This document shows, piece by piece, positions 43,849 to 52,774 of a stretch of DNA of 64,000 nt. This DNA is from Competibacter sp963695105 (GTDB lineage Bacteria; Pseudomonadota; Gammaproteobacteria; Competibacterales; Competibacteraceae), in the NCBI GenBank assembly GCA_963695105.1, contig CAVOGC010000011.1:1-64000 (forward strand), read 5' to 3'. Each line of letters starts with the position of its first letter. The first letter of the stretch is position 1. The position numbers were made by a program, and so were the translations under genes. Below the pieces are notes generated by a model. That model saw nothing but the letters and a program-made list of their open reading frames with translations, was not told the DNA's origin and made no database searches.

Positions 43849-45240
43849 TCAACTTCGCCGCCAGACCGTCCCTTTCGAGGTATCCTCGAGCACGACTCCC
43901 GCCTCCTGCAGCAGGTTCCGAACGCGGTCCGCTTCCACCCAGTCGCGGGCTTTGCGCGCGGCGGCGCGCTCGGCGATCAAGGCTTCGATCTGTTCGGCGG
44001 TCAATGCCGAGGCGGCATCCGTACTCACCTGTCCTCGCAGGAAACTTTCGGGATCGGCTTGCAATAAGCCGAGCAAACCACCCAACTGACGCAGGCTGGG
44101 GCTCAGGTACGCCGCCGCCGCCTCATCCTCGGTTCGCAGGCGATTGATTTCGCGAGCCAGTTCGAACAGCGCCGCCAGCGCCTCGGGCGTATTGAAATCG
44201 TCGTCCATGGCTTGCTCGAACCGGGCGCGCCAGCCCTCGTTGACCGGCGCATCCAGAATCGGCAGGCCGCGCAGCGCCGTGTACAAGCGGGTCAGCGAAG
44301 CCTTGGCGTGGTCCAGATTCTCGTCGGAGTAGTTCAACGGCCCCCGGTAGTGACTGGACAGAATGAACAGCCGCACCACCTCCGGCTGGTAGCGCCGCAG
44401 CACCTCGCGCACGGTAAAAAAATTGCCCAGCGACTTGGACATTTTCTCTTCGTTCACCTGCACGAAGCCGTTGTGCATCCACACATTGACGCAGCGATGA
44501 CCGCTGGCCGCCTCGGACTGGGCGATCTCGTTCTCGTGATGAGGAAATTTCAGGTCCATCCCGCCGCCGTGAATGTCGAAATGCTCGCCCAGGCAGCGGG
44601 TGGACATCGCCGAACATTCGATATGCCAGCCGGGCCGGCCCGCGCCCCACGGCGACGGCCAACTCGGTTCGCCGGGCTTGGCGGCTTTCCACAGCACGAA
44701 GTCCAGCGGATCGCTCTTGGCCTCTTCCACTTCGATCCGCGCCCCGGTTCGGAGATCGTCCAGCTTCTTGTTGGCCAACCGCCCGTAGTGCTCGAATCGG
44801 CTCACGTCGTAGTACACGTCGCCGGTGGCGCCGACATAGGCGAAACCCTTGTCCAGCAGGGTTTGAATCATGGCGATCATGTCGGCCATGGCTCCGGTGG
44901 CGCGTGGCTCCTGGGCCGGCGGCAGAATGCCCAGCGCATCCAGATCCTCATGCATGGCTTGGACGAAGCGGTCGGTCAAGGCGTGGAAATCCTCGCCGTT
45001 CTCTTGGGCGCGGCGGATGATCTTGTCGTCGATGTCGGTGATGTTGCGCACGTAGTTTACGTCGTAACCCTTGATCCGCAGCCAGCGCAGCACCACGTCG
45101 AACACCACCATGACCCGCGCGTGGCCGACGTGACAGTAGTCGTAGACGGTCATGCCACATACGTACATCCGTACCTTGCCCGGTTCGATGGGGTGAAACG
45201 GCTCTTTTTGACGGGTCAGGCTGTTGAAAATCTGCAACAT
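43849..45240 (-). CDS. cysS: Cysteinyl-tRNA synthetase
   Basis: A 463-residue class I synthetase that charges tRNA-Cys. The first zinc cysteine is in YVCGMTVYD. The HIGH-type motif is HVGHARVMVVFD, the zinc ligands continue in WHIECSAMS and HHENEIAQSEA, and the KMSKS motif is EEKMSKSLGN. A helical anticodon-binding C-terminus follows (GVVLEDTSKGTVWR). Full length and upstream of a tRNA cluster. Confidence 0.96.
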   Translation of the reverse strand: MLQIFNSLTRQKEPFHPIEPGKVRMYVCGMTVYDYCHVGHARVMVVFDVVLRWLRIKGYDVNYVRNITDIDDKIIRRAQENGEDFHALTDRFVQAMHEDLDALGILPPAQEPRATGAMADMIAMIQTLLDKGFAYVGATGDVYYDVSRFEHYGRLANKKLDDLRTGARIEVEEAKSDPLDFVLWKAAKPGEPSWPSPWGAGRPGWHIECSAMSTRCLGEHFDIHGGGMDLKFPHHENEIAQSEAASGHRCVNVWMHNGFVQVNEEKMSKSLGNFFTVREVLRRYQPEVVRLFILSSHYRGPLNYSDENLDHAKASLTRLYTALRGLPILDAPVNEGWRARFEQAMDDDFNTPEALAALFELAREINRLRTEDEAAAAYLSPSLRQLGGLLGLLQADPESFLRGQVSTDAASALTAEQIEALIAERAAARKARDWVEADRVRNLLQEAGVVLEDTSKGTVWRRS

Positions 45241-45318
45241 AAACGGTTATCTCGACAATATTTAAGGCAGGTCGGGACAGTGCGAGACTGCGGATCACCC
45301 TGAAAGTATCCGCCAGGA

Positions 45319-46725
45319 TCAACAACAGGCGTCCAGCCGCCGCCGCGCGATATCAAGCGGCAGCAGGGCCAAAATTCGCGCCAGTTCCGGCCCGTGGGTC
45401 TCGCCCGTCAGCGCCGCCCGCAGCGGCATGAACAGATTTTTCCCTTTTGCGCCGGTGCGTCGCTTCAAGTCTTCGACCAAAGGTTGATAGGCGGCGCCGT
45501 ATTCGGCATACGCAGCCAGTGCCTGAGCAAAAAACGCCGACCCCGCCGCCGCGATCACCGTCCGGCCGTCGTCGCTCAGCGTTAAATCCTCGCTGAACAG
45601 CCGTTCCGCCCAGAAGGCGGCGTCGGCGGGAAAGCGGGTGTTGGGCCGGACCGTGGCGATAAATGCCTCCCGCCGGTCGGGCGGCACTCGTTCGTGAATC
45701 GCCGCACCCATCCAGGCCCACAACCGTTCCGGCGCGGCGCGCCCCACCGCCTCGGCCTGCCAGTGCAGCAGTTGGGCCTCGTCGTAGCGAGCCGGTGCGC
45801 GACCCAGATGCTCCACGGCGAACCCGCCCGCCAGTTCCGCCGGCTCCATCCATCCATCGTGCTCGTAGCGGTGGCCGAGCCGGGCCAGATAGTTCAACAA
45901 AGCCTCCGGCAGATAGCCGGCGGCGCGCAACTCGCGAACGCTGAGGTCGCCCTCGCGTTTGGACAACGGTCCACCGTCAGCCCCGACGATCAAGGCCATG
46001 TGACCGTACTCCGGCGCCGGCAGATCCAGTGCCTCCAGCAACAACAACTGGCGCGGAGTGTTGGTCAAATGGTCTTCGCCGCGCAGCACATGGGTAATCC
46101 CCATCAGCGCATCATCCACGGCGTTGACGAAGAAGAACTGGGCACCGCCGTCGGCCCGGCGGATCACGAAGTCGCCAATGTGGTCGCTGGCGAAACGCTG
46201 CGGGCCGCGCACCAGATCGGTGAATTCCACCGTCCGCCCCGGCGGCACCCGGAAGCGCAGAGTCGGTTGCAGGCCCCGCTCCCGCCGCGCCCGCCGTTCG
46301 GCTTCGTTCAGGCGGGCGCAGGTGCCCGCATAGCGCGGCGGCTGACCGGCGGACTGTTGCGCCTTGCGGCTCAGCGCCAGCTCGGTCGGAGTGCAGAAAC
46401 AGGGATAGACGTGCCCGGCAACATCCAGTCGCTGGTAGTATTCGGCGTAAACTGCGGTCCGCTCCGACTGTGCGTAGGGTGCGTGGGGACCACCCACCCC
46501 CGGACCCTCCCGCCAGTCCAGCCCCAACCAGCGCAGATCGTCCAGCAGCGCCGCGATATATTCCGGACGGCTACGCTCCCGGTCGGTATCCTCGATCCGC
46601 AGCACGAATCGGCCGCCCCAGCGCCGGGCCAGCAGCTCGTTGAACAGGGCCGTGCGGATGTTGCCCAAGTGCAGGTAACCGGTTGGACTGGGCGCAAAGC
46701 GCGTTTTGACGATCTGGGTGGTCAT
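45319..46725 (-). CDS. gltX: Glutamyl-tRNA synthetase
   Basis: A 468-residue class I synthetase. The HIGH motif is FAPSPTGYLHLGNIRTAL and the KMSKS-like motif is LSKREGDLSV. Between them lie a zinc-region CFCTPTEL and the GEDHLTNTPRQ loop. The ATG at 46725 gives the proper N-terminus (MTTQIVKTRFAPSPTG); an in-frame start 13 codons earlier adds unrelated residues. The C-terminal anticodon domain separates it from the truncated GluQ form. It lies 79 nt upstream of cysS on the same strand. Confidence 0.95.
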   Translation of the reverse strand: MTTQIVKTRFAPSPTGYLHLGNIRTALFNELLARRWGGRFVLRIEDTDRERSRPEYIAALLDDLRWLGLDWREGPGVGGPHAPYAQSERTAVYAEYYQRLDVAGHVYPCFCTPTELALSRKAQQSAGQPPRYAGTCARLNEAERRARRERGLQPTLRFRVPPGRTVEFTDLVRGPQRFASDHIGDFVIRRADGGAQFFFVNAVDDALMGITHVLRGEDHLTNTPRQLLLLEALDLPAPEYGHMALIVGADGGPLSKREGDLSVRELRAAGYLPEALLNYLARLGHRYEHDGWMEPAELAGGFAVEHLGRAPARYDEAQLLHWQAEAVGRAAPERLWAWMGAAIHERVPPDRREAFIATVRPNTRFPADAAFWAERLFSEDLTLSDDGRTVIAAAGSAFFAQALAAYAEYGAAYQPLVEDLKRRTGAKGKNLFMPLRAALTGETHGPELARILALLPLDIARRRLDACC

Positions 46726-46830
46726 AGTGAAATTATGGTACCGGAAAGCGCCGACAGCCGCCAAATCTGGCGGCGCGCCGGCTGGCCGATTATCATGATC
46801 CGGTCATTCCCACAACCTGGCGATTACTTC

Positions 46831-47481
46831 ATGCACAAACGACTTTCGTTAGCGGCCGCCGCCGTCCTCGGCTTGGTCGCCGCCGCCCAAGCCGGCACCC
46901 AAGTCCGGCTGGACACCAGCATGGGTCCTATTACTCTGGAACTGGCGGACGAAAAAGCGCCGAAATCGGTGGAAAACTTTCTCGCCTACGCCCGCGACGG
47001 TTTCTACAACGGCACGATCTTCCATCGGGTCATCGACGGCTTCATGATCCAGGGCGGCGGCTTTACCCCCGACTTCCAGCAGAAGCCGACCCGCGCCCCG
47101 GTTCCGAACGAGGCCAACAACGGACTTAAGAACCGGCGTGGCACGGTGGCCATGGCGCGAACCAGCGATCCCCACTCCGCCACCGCCCAGTTTTTCATCA
47201 ACGTCAAGGACAACGACTTTTTGGACCACCGCGCGCCAACCTCGCAAGGCTGGGGCTACACGGTGTTCGGCCAAGTCATCGACGGCATGGTCGTGGTGGA
47301 TCAGATCAGCCAGGCGCCCACTGGCGCCGGTGGTCCGGGCGGCCGGTTCAGCGACGTACCGGTGACCCCGGTGTTCATCGAATCCGTTACGCTGCCGCCG
47401 GCCCTGGCGCCCGAACCGGCCCCGGTTGCGCCGAACCCAACTCCCGCGCCGTCCGCCGCGCCCGAACCCGCCAAACAGTGA
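46831..47481 (+). CDS. ppiA: Periplasmic cyclophilin-type peptidyl-prolyl isomerase
   Basis: A 216-residue protein with a signal peptide (MHKRLSLAAAAVLGLVAAAQA) and a single cyclophilin domain (FHRVIDGFMIQGGG, AMARTSDPHSATAQFFINV). A Pro/Ala-rich tail of about 30 residues (APEPAPVAPNPTP) is unusual for this family and may be a flexible extension. The ATG at 46831 is chosen because it begins the signal peptide; the very long upstream frame is antisense to gltX. The cytoplasmic paralogue follows 10 nt downstream. Confidence 0.92.
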   Translation: MHKRLSLAAAAVLGLVAAAQAGTQVRLDTSMGPITLELADEKAPKSVENFLAYARDGFYNGTIFHRVIDGFMIQGGGFTPDFQQKPTRAPVPNEANNGLKNRRGTVAMARTSDPHSATAQFFINVKDNDFLDHRAPTSQGWGYTVFGQVIDGMVVVDQISQAPTGAGGPGGRFSDVPVTPVFIESVTLPPALAPEPAPVAPNPTPAPSAAPEPAKQ

Positions 47482-47491
47482 GACACCCGCC

Positions 47492-47989
47492 ATGGTTAAT
47501 TTGCATACCCGATTCGGCATCATCAGCATCGAACTCGATCACGCCCACGCTCCGGCCACGACCGCCAACTTTCTACAGTATGCCCGCGACGGGTTCTACG
47601 AAGGCACCCTGTTCCATCGGGTGATCCCCAACTTCATGATTCAGGGTGGCGGCCTGGAAGCGGACATGAGCCAGAAGCCGACGCACCCCCCGATTCGCAA
47701 CGAGGCCGAAAACGGCCTGAAAAACCAGGTGGGCACCGTTGCCATGGCGCGCACGTCCGACCCTCATTCCGCCACCGCTCAATTCTTCATCAACGTCAAG
47801 GACAACGACTTTCTCGACCACCGCGGTCCGACCAGCCAGGGCTGGGGCTACTGCGTGTTCGGACGGGTTGTGGCCGGCAGGGATGTGGTCGATGCGATCA
47901 CCGCCGCGCCGACCACCAACCGGCGCGGCCACCAGAACGTGCCGGTCGAGGACATCACGATCACCAAAGTTGAAGTCGTCGACGAATAA
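47492..47989 (+). CDS. ppiB: Cytoplasmic cyclophilin-type peptidyl-prolyl isomerase
   Basis: A 165-residue cyclophilin without a signal peptide. The catalytic arginine is in FHRVIPNFMIQGGG, and SATAQFFINVKDNDFLDHR is shared nearly word for word with the periplasmic protein before it. Close tandem paralogues with different targeting suggest duplication. The ATG at 47492 is preceded by the stop of ppiA, so both are probably co-transcribed with lpxH, which starts 5 nt later. Confidence 0.94.
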   Translation: MVNLHTRFGIISIELDHAHAPATTANFLQYARDGFYEGTLFHRVIPNFMIQGGGLEADMSQKPTHPPIRNEAENGLKNQVGTVAMARTSDPHSATAQFFINVKDNDFLDHRGPTSQGWGYCVFGRVVAGRDVVDAITAAPTTNRRGHQNVPVEDITITKVEVVDE

Positions 47990-47994
47990 GCCTC

Positions 47995-48726
47995 ATGGCC
48001 ACGCTGTTCATCTCCGACCTGCACCTGGACCGGACCCGTCCCGCCATCGTCTCTCTGTTCCTGAATTTTCTGGAACAGCGCGCCCGGCCGGCCGATGCTC
48101 TGTATATCCTGGGCGATCTGTTCGAGGCCTGGATCGGCGATGACGACGACGCGGAACTTGGGCATACCGTCGCCGGCGCGCTACGCGCGCTGGTCGCATC
48201 CGGCGTGCCGACGTACTTTCTGCACGGCAACCGGGATTTCCTGGTCGGCCAAGCTTTCGCGGCGGCGAGCCAAGCGCGGTTATTGCCGGAGAGCGTGGTG
48301 ATCGAGCTGGCCGGCGAGCCCGTGCTGCTGCTGCACGGCGACACGCTTTGCACCGACGATGTCGAGTACCAGGCGTTTCGCGCCCAAGTCCGCGATCCGG
48401 CCTGGCAGGCGGGTTTGCTGGCGCAGCCACTGGCGCGACGACGGATACTGGCCGGCCAGTTGCGTGAAACCAGCCGGCAGGCCACCCAGTTGAAAGGCGC
48501 CGAGATTACCGACGTCAACCCCGTGGCGGTGGAGCGCGCGCTGCGCGCGCACGGTGTTGGCAATCTGATCCACGGCCACACCCACCGGCCCGCCATCCAC
48601 CAATGGATGCTGGACGGGCGGCCGGCGCGGCGGGCGGTGCTGGGCGACTGGTACGAACAGGGCAGCGTGCTGTGTTGCGACAGGGCCGGCTGGCGCCTGG
48701 AATCCCTGCCCCTGCTCGGCGCGTAG
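47995..48726 (+). CDS. lpxH: UDP-2,3-diacylglucosamine diphosphatase
   Basis: LpxH splits UDP-2,3-diacylglucosamine to lipid X and UMP in lipid A synthesis. The 243-residue protein has the calcineurin-type metal motifs in order: SDLHLDRTRP, GDLFEAWIGDDD, HGNRDFL, and GHTHRPAIH. It is next to ppiB, the same neighbour as in E. coli. The presence of LpxH agrees with a Gram-negative envelope. Confidence 0.95.
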   Translation: MATLFISDLHLDRTRPAIVSLFLNFLEQRARPADALYILGDLFEAWIGDDDDAELGHTVAGALRALVASGVPTYFLHGNRDFLVGQAFAAASQARLLPESVVIELAGEPVLLLHGDTLCTDDVEYQAFRAQVRDPAWQAGLLAQPLARRRILAGQLRETSRQATQLKGAEITDVNPVAVERALRAHGVGNLIHGHTHRPAIHQWMLDGRPARRAVLGDWYEQGSVLCCDRAGWRLESLPLLGA

Positions 48727-48798
48727 GTTCATGATCCTGCTTCCCCCCCCCGGACCGGACTGCTCGCGCACGACACACCGGGCAGCTTTGCGGCGCTG

Positions 48799-49200
48799 AT
48801 GGATCTGTACGAACGCAACTACATCAACCTGCGCCGATTGCTGCCGATCATGCCGCCCACCTCAGCCACTCGCGTCTCGCGGGTGGCGGGTGGTCTGGAT
48901 TTGCACCTGCGAATCCTCGAGCGCAGTCGCTACACCAGCGACCTGGTCCTGACCTACCAATTTCGCCAGGAACACGGCACGCTCATCGCCGAACCCAACC
49001 TGCGTATCCGGATCTACCACGATGCGCGGATGGCTGAGGTGATGGCCGCGCACTTGCGGCATCGCGCCGCCTTCACCGCCGGATTCTACCCCAGCCCCCA
49101 AGCGGATGGGGCGCACCTCCATGCCCGCTGGCAGACCAACCGTTTTCTTTTCAAATGGCTCGCCTACTGCCTGCGCCAGGGCCATCGATTTACCGGGTAA
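48799..49200 (+). CDS. DUF1249 (YqiB-like) protein, N-terminus probably cut by a frame break
   Basis: A 133-residue protein with the YqiB pattern: YERNYINLRRLLP at the start, LRIRIYHDARMAEV in the middle and RFLFKWLAYCLRQGH at the end. Function unknown. It begins at ATG 48799, but an ATG at 48731 would give a better N-terminus (reading GLLAHDTPGSFAALMDLYERNY) if one more C were present in a nine-C run at 48743-48751. The present start may therefore be an artefact of a sequencing or replication slip. Confidence 0.8.
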   Translation: MDLYERNYINLRRLLPIMPPTSATRVSRVAGGLDLHLRILERSRYTSDLVLTYQFRQEHGTLIAEPNLRIRIYHDARMAEVMAAHLRHRAAFTAGFYPSPQADGAHLHARWQTNRFLFKWLAYCLRQGHRFTG

Positions 49201-49266
49201 CCCGCCTGCCCTGTCTGAAGCCCCCGCGGTCATCGGAACGCCCGACGTATTATTTTGCCAAATTAG

Positions 49267-49313
49267 TTGACCAAGCTGATAGGTTAATATATTTTCCCTA
49301 CTCAATAGTCAGG
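49267..49313 (+). promoter_or_regulatory. Putative iscR promoter with an overlapping dyad
   Basis: A TTGACC hexamer (49267-49272) is followed after 15-17 nt by TATATT/TATTTT (49288-49295). A CC-TACT...AGT-CAGG dyad lies at 49297-49313. It partly resembles a type 1 IscR site, but its central spacing is one base shorter than the known consensus. IscR self-control is normal; the match is suggestive only. Confidence 0.45.
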
Positions 49314-49353
49314 AATTAACCCTACAGTACAGCCCAACCGCGGGGTAATGCTT

Positions 49354-49839
49354 ATGAAACTGTCGACCAAAGGCCGCTATGCGGTTACCGCCATGATGCA
49401 TCTGGCCATTCACGACAAATACGGCCCGGTCACGCTGGCCGAAATTTCCCAATGCCAAGGCATATCGCTGTCCTATCTGGAGCAGTTGTTCGCCAAGCTG
49501 CGCAAGCGCAGTCTGGTGGAGGGCGTGCGCGGCCCAGGCGGTGGCTATCGGCTGGCCAGTTCGCCCGACCAGGTCACGGTCGCCGACATCATCAGCGCGG
49601 TCGACGAACGGCTGGACGCCACCCGCTGCTTCGGGCACGAGAACTGCCAGGAGGGCCGGCGCTGCCTGACGCACGAATTGTGGACCGACCTCAGCCGACA
49701 GATTTTCGCCTTCCTGGAAGGCATCACGCTGGCGCAGTTCGTCGAGCGTCCGGCGGTCTGCGAAGTGGTGCGCCGCCAAAACGGCTCGCGCCGGCGCGAC
49801 CGCTCCAATGAGCGTTTGCCGGCTTCGGCCGTGGCCTGA
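49354..49839 (+). CDS. iscR: Iron-sulfur cluster regulator IscR (Rrf2 family)
   Basis: A 161-residue transcription regulator. The winged-helix N-terminus (MKLSTKGRYAVTAMMHLA) is followed by C92, C98 and C104, the exact cluster-binding spacing of E. coli IscR. The ATG at 49354 is preferred over ATG at 49348 because a GGGG Shine-Dalgarno lies 8 nt before it. With a cluster bound, IscR represses isc; apo-IscR activates suf-type genes in other bacteria. iscS follows at once. Confidence 0.94.
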   Translation: MKLSTKGRYAVTAMMHLAIHDKYGPVTLAEISQCQGISLSYLEQLFAKLRKRSLVEGVRGPGGGYRLASSPDQVTVADIISAVDERLDATRCFGHENCQEGRRCLTHELWTDLSRQIFAFLEGITLAQFVERPAVCEVVRRQNGSRRRDRSNERLPASAVA

Positions 49840-49858
49840 CCGGTTTCCCCATGCCGTA

Positions 49859-51076
49859 ATGCGGTTGCCGGTTTATCTGGATTACGCGGCGACCACCCCG
49901 GCGGACCCGCGGGTTGCCGTCGTCCTGAACCAGCATCTCGGCCAGGACGGCATCTTCGGCAACCCTTCTTCCAACACCCACGCTTTCGGTCGGGCGGCGG
50001 CTTGGGCGGTCGAAACCGCCCGGACGCATGTCGCCGCCCTGCTCGGCGCCGACCCGCGCGAGATTGTCTGGACTTCCGGAGCCACCGAAGCCAACAACCT
50101 GGCCCTGCGCGGGGTCATGCGCGCCGACACCCGTAAGGGCCGGCATCTCGTCACCGCCAAGACCGAACACAAGGCCGTGCTCGATGTTTGCCGACAACTG
50201 GAGCGGGAAGGCTGCGCGGTCATCTGGCTGGACCCGGAGCCGGACGGTCTAATCGCCCCGGAACGGCTGGCGGCGGCGCTGCGGCCCGATACCGTGCTGG
50301 TCTCGCTGATGCACGTCAACAACGAAACCGGTGTGGCGCAGGATCTGGCCGCCCTTGGCGCCCTGGTTCGAAACCATGGCGCGTTGCTGCATGTGGACGC
50401 GGCCCAAAGCGCTGGCAAGCTGCCGCTCGATCTGCAAATCCTGCCGGTGGATCTGTTAAGCATCAGCGCGCACAAGCTCTACGGCCCCAAGGGCATCGGC
50501 GCGCTGTACGTCCGACAACGCCCCCATCGAGTTCGTCTGGAACCGCTGCTGTACGGCGGTGGTCAGGAACGGGGTCTGCGGGCCGGTACGCTGCCCACTC
50601 ACCAAATCGTGGCGATGGGAGAAGCCTGCCGGATCGCCCGCGTCGAAATGGAGGCCGAGCAGGCCCGCATCCGACGGTTGCGCGACCGGCTGTGGCAAGG
50701 GTTGGCGGCGTTGGGCGCGGTGGAATTAAACGGTCATTCCGAGCGGAACGTGGCCGGCATCCTCAATATCAGCTTTGCCGGCATCGCCGCCGAGGCCCTG
50801 CTGGACGCGCTGCCGGACATCGCCCTTGCCACCGGCTCCGCCTGCAACTCCGCCAGCCACGAAGCCTCGCATGTGCTGCGGGCAATGGGCTGCGATACGT
50901 TCAGGATGCGCGGCGCGGTCCGCTTCAGCCTGGGCCGCTTCACCACCGCCGAGGAAATCGAATACGCCATCGACGCGGTGGCGACGGCGGTCACCCGGCT
51001 GCGGGAGCTATCCCCGCTCTGGGAGGCGCGCTGGCGAGGTCCAAAGCACTGCGCGGTGGATTGGGCGGCGCCATGA
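49859..51076 (+). CDS. iscS: Cysteine desulfurase IscS
   Basis: A 405-residue PLP enzyme that takes sulfur from cysteine for Fe-S clusters and tRNA thiolation. The PLP lysine K206 is in SAHKLYGPKG and the catalytic C329 in GSACNSAS, both at nearly the E. coli positions. The ATG at 49859 gives the normal start (MRLPVYLDYAATTP). The HSERNVAGILNISF segment is typical. There is no iscU, iscA, hscBA or fdx downstream; a pyridoxamine-oxidase-like gene follows instead. Confidence 0.94.
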   Translation: MRLPVYLDYAATTPADPRVAVVLNQHLGQDGIFGNPSSNTHAFGRAAAWAVETARTHVAALLGADPREIVWTSGATEANNLALRGVMRADTRKGRHLVTAKTEHKAVLDVCRQLEREGCAVIWLDPEPDGLIAPERLAAALRPDTVLVSLMHVNNETGVAQDLAALGALVRNHGALLHVDAAQSAGKLPLDLQILPVDLLSISAHKLYGPKGIGALYVRQRPHRVRLEPLLYGGGQERGLRAGTLPTHQIVAMGEACRIARVEMEAEQARIRRLRDRLWQGLAALGAVELNGHSERNVAGILNISFAGIAAEALLDALPDIALATGSACNSASHEASHVLRAMGCDTFRMRGAVRFSLGRFTTAEEIEYAIDAVATAVTRLRELSPLWEARWRGPKHCAVDWAAP

Positions 51077-51092
51077 GCGGGCACGGCGACCG

Positions 51093-51572
51093 ATGAACCT
51101 TCAAGAACAACGCTTGATGCTAAACCTGATCCGCGACCGGCGCTGGGCGGCGCTCGCTACTCAGGGTCCCGATGGGCCGGACGCCTCCTGGGTCGCCTAC
51201 GTCCCGGAACCGGATTGCGGCGGTTTCCTGCTACACCTCAGCACGCTGTCCGCCCACACCCGCAACCTGCTGGCCCACTCGCGCGCCGGGCTGGCGATCA
51301 GCGAACCGGAACGGGACGGCGCAGATCCGCAGACGCTGGCCCGGGTGACGGTGCAGGGTGAGGTCGCGATCATTCCCCGCGACCGCGCGGACTACCGGCA
51401 GGCGGCGCTGCGCTATCAGGATCGGCTGCCCGATGCGGCGCCGCGCTTCGAGTTCGGCGATTTCCTGCTACTGCGCCTCACCCCAATCCGCATCCGCTTT
51501 ATCGGCGGCTTCGCCCGCGCCTACACCCTGGACCACGACAGGCTGCGGGTGATCGCTCAGCGCACCAGTTGA
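51093..51572 (+). CDS. Pyridoxamine 5'-phosphate oxidase-like (HugZ-type) protein
   Basis: A 159-residue flavin-binding split-barrel-like protein. MLNLIRDRRWAALATQG is the typical start of the family, with LSTLSAHTRNLL and RVTVQGEVAIIPRD further on and FIGGFARAYTL at the end. The family includes haem-degrading HugZ-type and PNPOx-like proteins; the substrate is unknown. It begins 16 nt after iscS. Its 3' end overlaps the convergent gspF by 16 nt. Confidence 0.78.
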   Translation: MNLQEQRLMLNLIRDRRWAALATQGPDGPDASWVAYVPEPDCGGFLLHLSTLSAHTRNLLAHSRAGLAISEPERDGADPQTLARVTVQGEVAIIPRDRADYRQAALRYQDRLPDAAPRFEFGDFLLLRLTPIRIRFIGGFARAYTLDHDRLRVIAQRTS

Positions 51573-52774
51573 TTGAGATCGAAGATCGGCAGCAGGATCG
51601 CCAGCACGATCACCAGCACCACGCCGCCCATCACCAGAATCAGCATGGGTTCGAAAATCCCCAACAGCGCGGCGATCAGGGTTTCGGTCTCGCGCTCCTG
51701 CTGCGCCGCCGCCCGCTCCAACATGCTCTCCAGCCGGCCGCTGGCCTCGCCGCTGGCGATGAGTTGCAAGGTCATCGGTGGGAAATAACCGCTGGCGCCG
51801 ACCGCCTTGTACAGGCTGGCGCCTTCCTTGACCCGTACCGCCGCCTGTTCCACCGCTTCCCGCATCGGCAGGTTGCTGAGTACCTGCGCGGAAATCCGCA
51901 AGGCCTCCAGCACCGGCACGCCGCTCGCCATCAGGATGCTGAAGGTGCGGGCAAAACGGGCGGTATTGGTTCCCCGGATCAAGCGCGCCAGCAGCGGCAG
52001 GCGCAGCAGCACGCGATGCACTTGCCGCCGGAAGCCAATCCGGCCCAGGGCGTAGGTCCAAGCCACCGCGCCGGCCGCCAGTGCAAGCAGTATCAGCCAA
52101 CCGTACTCGCGCAGAAAATCGCTCAGGGCGATCAGACCGCGGGTCAGCGCCGGCAACTGCTGGTTGAGACTGCCAAACACCTGCACCACCTGCGGCACCA
52201 CATAGGTCAGCAGGCCGGCGACGATCAGGATGGCGACGCCAGTCAGCAGCAAGGGATAGAACAACGCCAGCCCAACCTTCTGGCGCATCTGCTGGCGGGC
52301 CTCGGTGTAATCGGCCAGCCGCTCGAACACCACGTCCAGATGGCCGGACTGCTCGCCGGCGGCGACGGTGGCCCGGTACAGCTCCGGAAACACCTGCGGA
52401 AAATCGCCGAGCGCGGTCGCCAGGGTGTGGCCTTCCAGCACCCGGGTGCGCACCGCCAGCAGCAACCCGCTGAGCCGCGCCCGGTCGGCCTGCTGGGCCA
52501 CCGCGCCCAGCGCCTCTTCCAGCGGCAGGCCCGAACCGACCAAAGTCGCCAGTTGCCGGGTAATCAAGGCCAGATCGGTGGCGCTGATCCGAACCCGCCC
52601 GCTCCACCAATGGCTGCCGCGCCGGCGCTCGCCGCTGGCTACTTCCTCGATCCCCAGCGGGTTCAGGCCGCGCTCGCGCAGCGTCTGCCGGGCCAGCCGG
52701 GGCGTATCGGCCTCAATCAAACCCTTGCGCTGACGACCTTTGACGTCGAGCGCGCTGTACTGAAACGCCGGCAC
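51557..52774 (-). CDS. gspF: Type II secretion inner-membrane protein GspF
   Basis: A 405-residue polytopic protein of the secretion platform. Both GspF repeats are visible, each with the conserved helical signature: LVGSGLPLEEALGAVAQQ near 90 and LMASGVPVLEALRISAQ near 290. Membrane helices lie at about 170-195, 220-240 and 375-400. The GTG start abuts the gspE stop codon directly. It is the last gsp gene on this strand; gspG and later genes do not follow. Confidence 0.92.
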   Translation of the reverse strand: MPAFQYSALDVKGRQRKGLIEADTPRLARQTLRERGLNPLGIEEVASGERRRGSHWWSGRVRISATDLALITRQLATLVGSGLPLEEALGAVAQQADRARLSGLLLAVRTRVLEGHTLATALGDFPQVFPELYRATVAAGEQSGHLDVVFERLADYTEARQQMRQKVGLALFYPLLLTGVAILIVAGLLTYVVPQVVQVFGSLNQQLPALTRGLIALSDFLREYGWLILLALAAGAVAWTYALGRIGFRRQVHRVLLRLPLLARLIRGTNTARFARTFSILMASGVPVLEALRISAQVLSNLPMREAVEQAAVRVKEGASLYKAVGASGYFPPMTLQLIASGEASGRLESMLERAAAQQERETETLIAALLGIFEPMLILVMGGVVLVIVLAILLPIFDLNQLVR

